Source of the DNA: Microvirga lupini
GTDB taxonomy: Bacteria; Pseudomonadota; Alphaproteobacteria; Rhizobiales; Beijerinckiaceae
Direction: 5' to 3'
Assembly (NCBI GenBank): GCA_000517005.1
Contig: KI912045.1
Location: 176,151 to 215,205 of the forward strand
Length of the DNA stretch: 39,055 nt
Positions 38,374 to 39,055 of this stretch are shown piece after piece; within the stretch, counting starts at the first letter, position 1; each line of letters starts with the position of its first letter. Under the pieces are notes generated by a model that ran no database searches, had not been told where the DNA came from, and was given only the letters and a program-made list of their open reading frames with translations. A program made the translations under genes and the position numbers.

Positions 38374-38648
38374 ACAGGAAGCGAGTACTCTATTCCCCTG
38401 TAGAGCCAATCGAGGGATGCACCTGTTCTTTCACAAAGCCTCAGGGCCTCGTCTATCGTTATGCGGCGGCTGCCGCTTTCAAAGACGTGCCAACTCGGCT
38501 CAAGGGTGCCAATGAAATTGCACCAAGCTCGTTTCTGCGTGAACCCCAGAGCAAGACGCAATCGGCGCAGCCTGAGGGCGATCTCGTCGATCTTATCGGG
38601 CCGTCGTTCCTGCTTCGTCGGAATTTCGTCTCGCACTGTCCTGTCCAT
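38337..38648 (-). CDS. XRE-type regulator, 103 aa
   Basis: A helix-turn-helix of the XRE type: RLRRLRLALGFTQKRAWCNFIG, then SWHVFESGSRRITIDEALRLCERTGASLDWLYRG, close to the pattern of the gene upstream. The N-terminal about 22 residues are charged and specific to this copy. The first ATG (38648) is preferred, with a GTG one codon earlier possible. It is probably a lysogeny or early-gene regulator, 9 bp after the first XRE gene, in the same transcript. Confidence 0.8.
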   Translation of the reverse strand: MDRTVRDEIPTKQERRPDKIDEIALRLRRLRLALGFTQKRAWCNFIGTLEPSWHVFESGSRRITIDEALRLCERTGASLDWLYRGIEYSLPVYLAEKLRQVDT

Positions 38649-38657
38649 CACGCTATC

Positions 38658-39055
38658 TCACGCCTCGATGATGATCTTGATGCTGGAGGGGTCAACCCCG
38701 AGGGAGCGAGCAAGCCGTCTTTTTGCCTCTGCAATGGTCAGAAACTCGTTGTTCGTCTTGACTCTCGCAGGAGACTCGGCGGGAGCATCCGTCGGATCAG
38801 CTATCTCATCGCTGCTTAGACAGCCCTCTTCGTCTGTCAGGGGTTCATCCGCTCCCAATTCCTGAAGGCGCTGTTTCAGATCATCGGATAGCCTCTCGCC
38901 ATCTCCACGGTAGATCCAGTCGAGAGAAACGCCAGCTTTCTCAGCGATCTTCACCCCGTCTTTAGCGGTGGGGGCACGTCGCCCATGTTCAAAGTGGTAC
39001 CAACTTGGTTCAGCGAAGTCCAAGAACTGGCAGAAGGTTCGGGCCTGCTTGAATC
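38658..39055 (-). CDS. XRE-type regulator, 5' end outside the window
   Basis: The frame is open to the window edge and its DNA-binding part begins before the first internal start (TTG at 39023), so the true start lies beyond 39055. Visible: KQARTFCQFLDFAEPSWYHF, then GVKIAEKAGVSLDWIYRGDG, matching the second XRE protein. The C-terminal half (about 70 residues) is acidic then basic, with TIAEAKRRLARSLGVDPSSIKI, possibly for oligomerisation. It is a candidate phage repressor or paralogue; which of the two acts as repressor cannot be decided here. Confidence 0.75.
   Translation of the reverse strand, partial: FKQARTFCQFLDFAEPSWYHFEHGRRAPTAKDGVKIAEKAGVSLDWIYRGDGERLSDDLKQRLQELGADEPLTDEEGCLSSDEIADPTDAPAESPARVKTNNEFLTIAEAKRRLARSLGVDPSSIKIIIEA

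Overview
The window is most of the late half of a tailed-phage genome, most likely a prophage in a GC-rich alphaproteobacterium. The Hyphomicrobiales are my best guess, from the base composition and the protein types; I could not run a database search. The architecture is that of a siphovirus with a long flexible tail: HK97-type head genes, a gpG/gpGT-type tail chaperone pair with a -1 frameshift site, a very long tape measure, and a lambda J-like tip protein. No integrase, replication gene or attachment site is visible, so neither end of the element is in view.

Layout, following transcription of the main block (minus strand, right to left). At 36890-39055 there are two paralogous XRE-type regulators, a GIY-YIG nuclease gene bounded by a 40-bp imperfect repeat, and two small coupled genes. 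At 35100-36813 a plus-strand, AT-richer cassette of three unrecognised genes interrupts the block and looks like a moron. From 34843 leftward come an HNH endonuclease, a small protein of the Acb2/Tad1 hairpin (anti-CBASS) type, an initiator-like tRNA-Met, an irregular class II tRNA-like locus, a DUF3606 protein, small and large terminase and portal. Then comes an accessory group (papain-like protease, exported thermonuclease, zinc-ribbon miniprotein, one-TM miniprotein), followed by prohead protease, major capsid protein, head-completion and connector genes (with a free-standing HNH endonuclease between two of them), tail tube, tail chaperones, tape measure with a lytic transglycosylase domain, distal tail proteins, NlpC/P60 peptidase, J-like protein, a long Ala/Ser/Thr-rich tail fibre and its presumed assembly factor. 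The block closes with a lysis group at 2998-5359: a muramidase with C-terminal membrane segments, a spanin-like protein, and small membrane proteins.

The left end (1-2975) carries plus-strand genes that converge on the lysis genes: a small unknown, a zinc-ribbon protein, a gene broken by an 8-bp tandem duplication, a HicB-like/XRE fusion, and a small unknown typical of alphaproteobacterial accessory regions. Two strong hairpins here have U-tracts only on the opposite strand.

Most late genes overlap by 1-8 nt (ATGA, TGATG, GTGA), which indicates translational coupling. Intrinsic terminators sit inside the late block next to the capsid, tail-tube and endolysin genes. This suggests either antitermination or separately tuned transcript segments. 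The most noteworthy items are the Acb2-like protein, the chimeric initiator tRNA, the portal-proximal protease/nuclease cargo, the GIY-YIG unit with a duplicated target end, and the plus-strand moron cassette.
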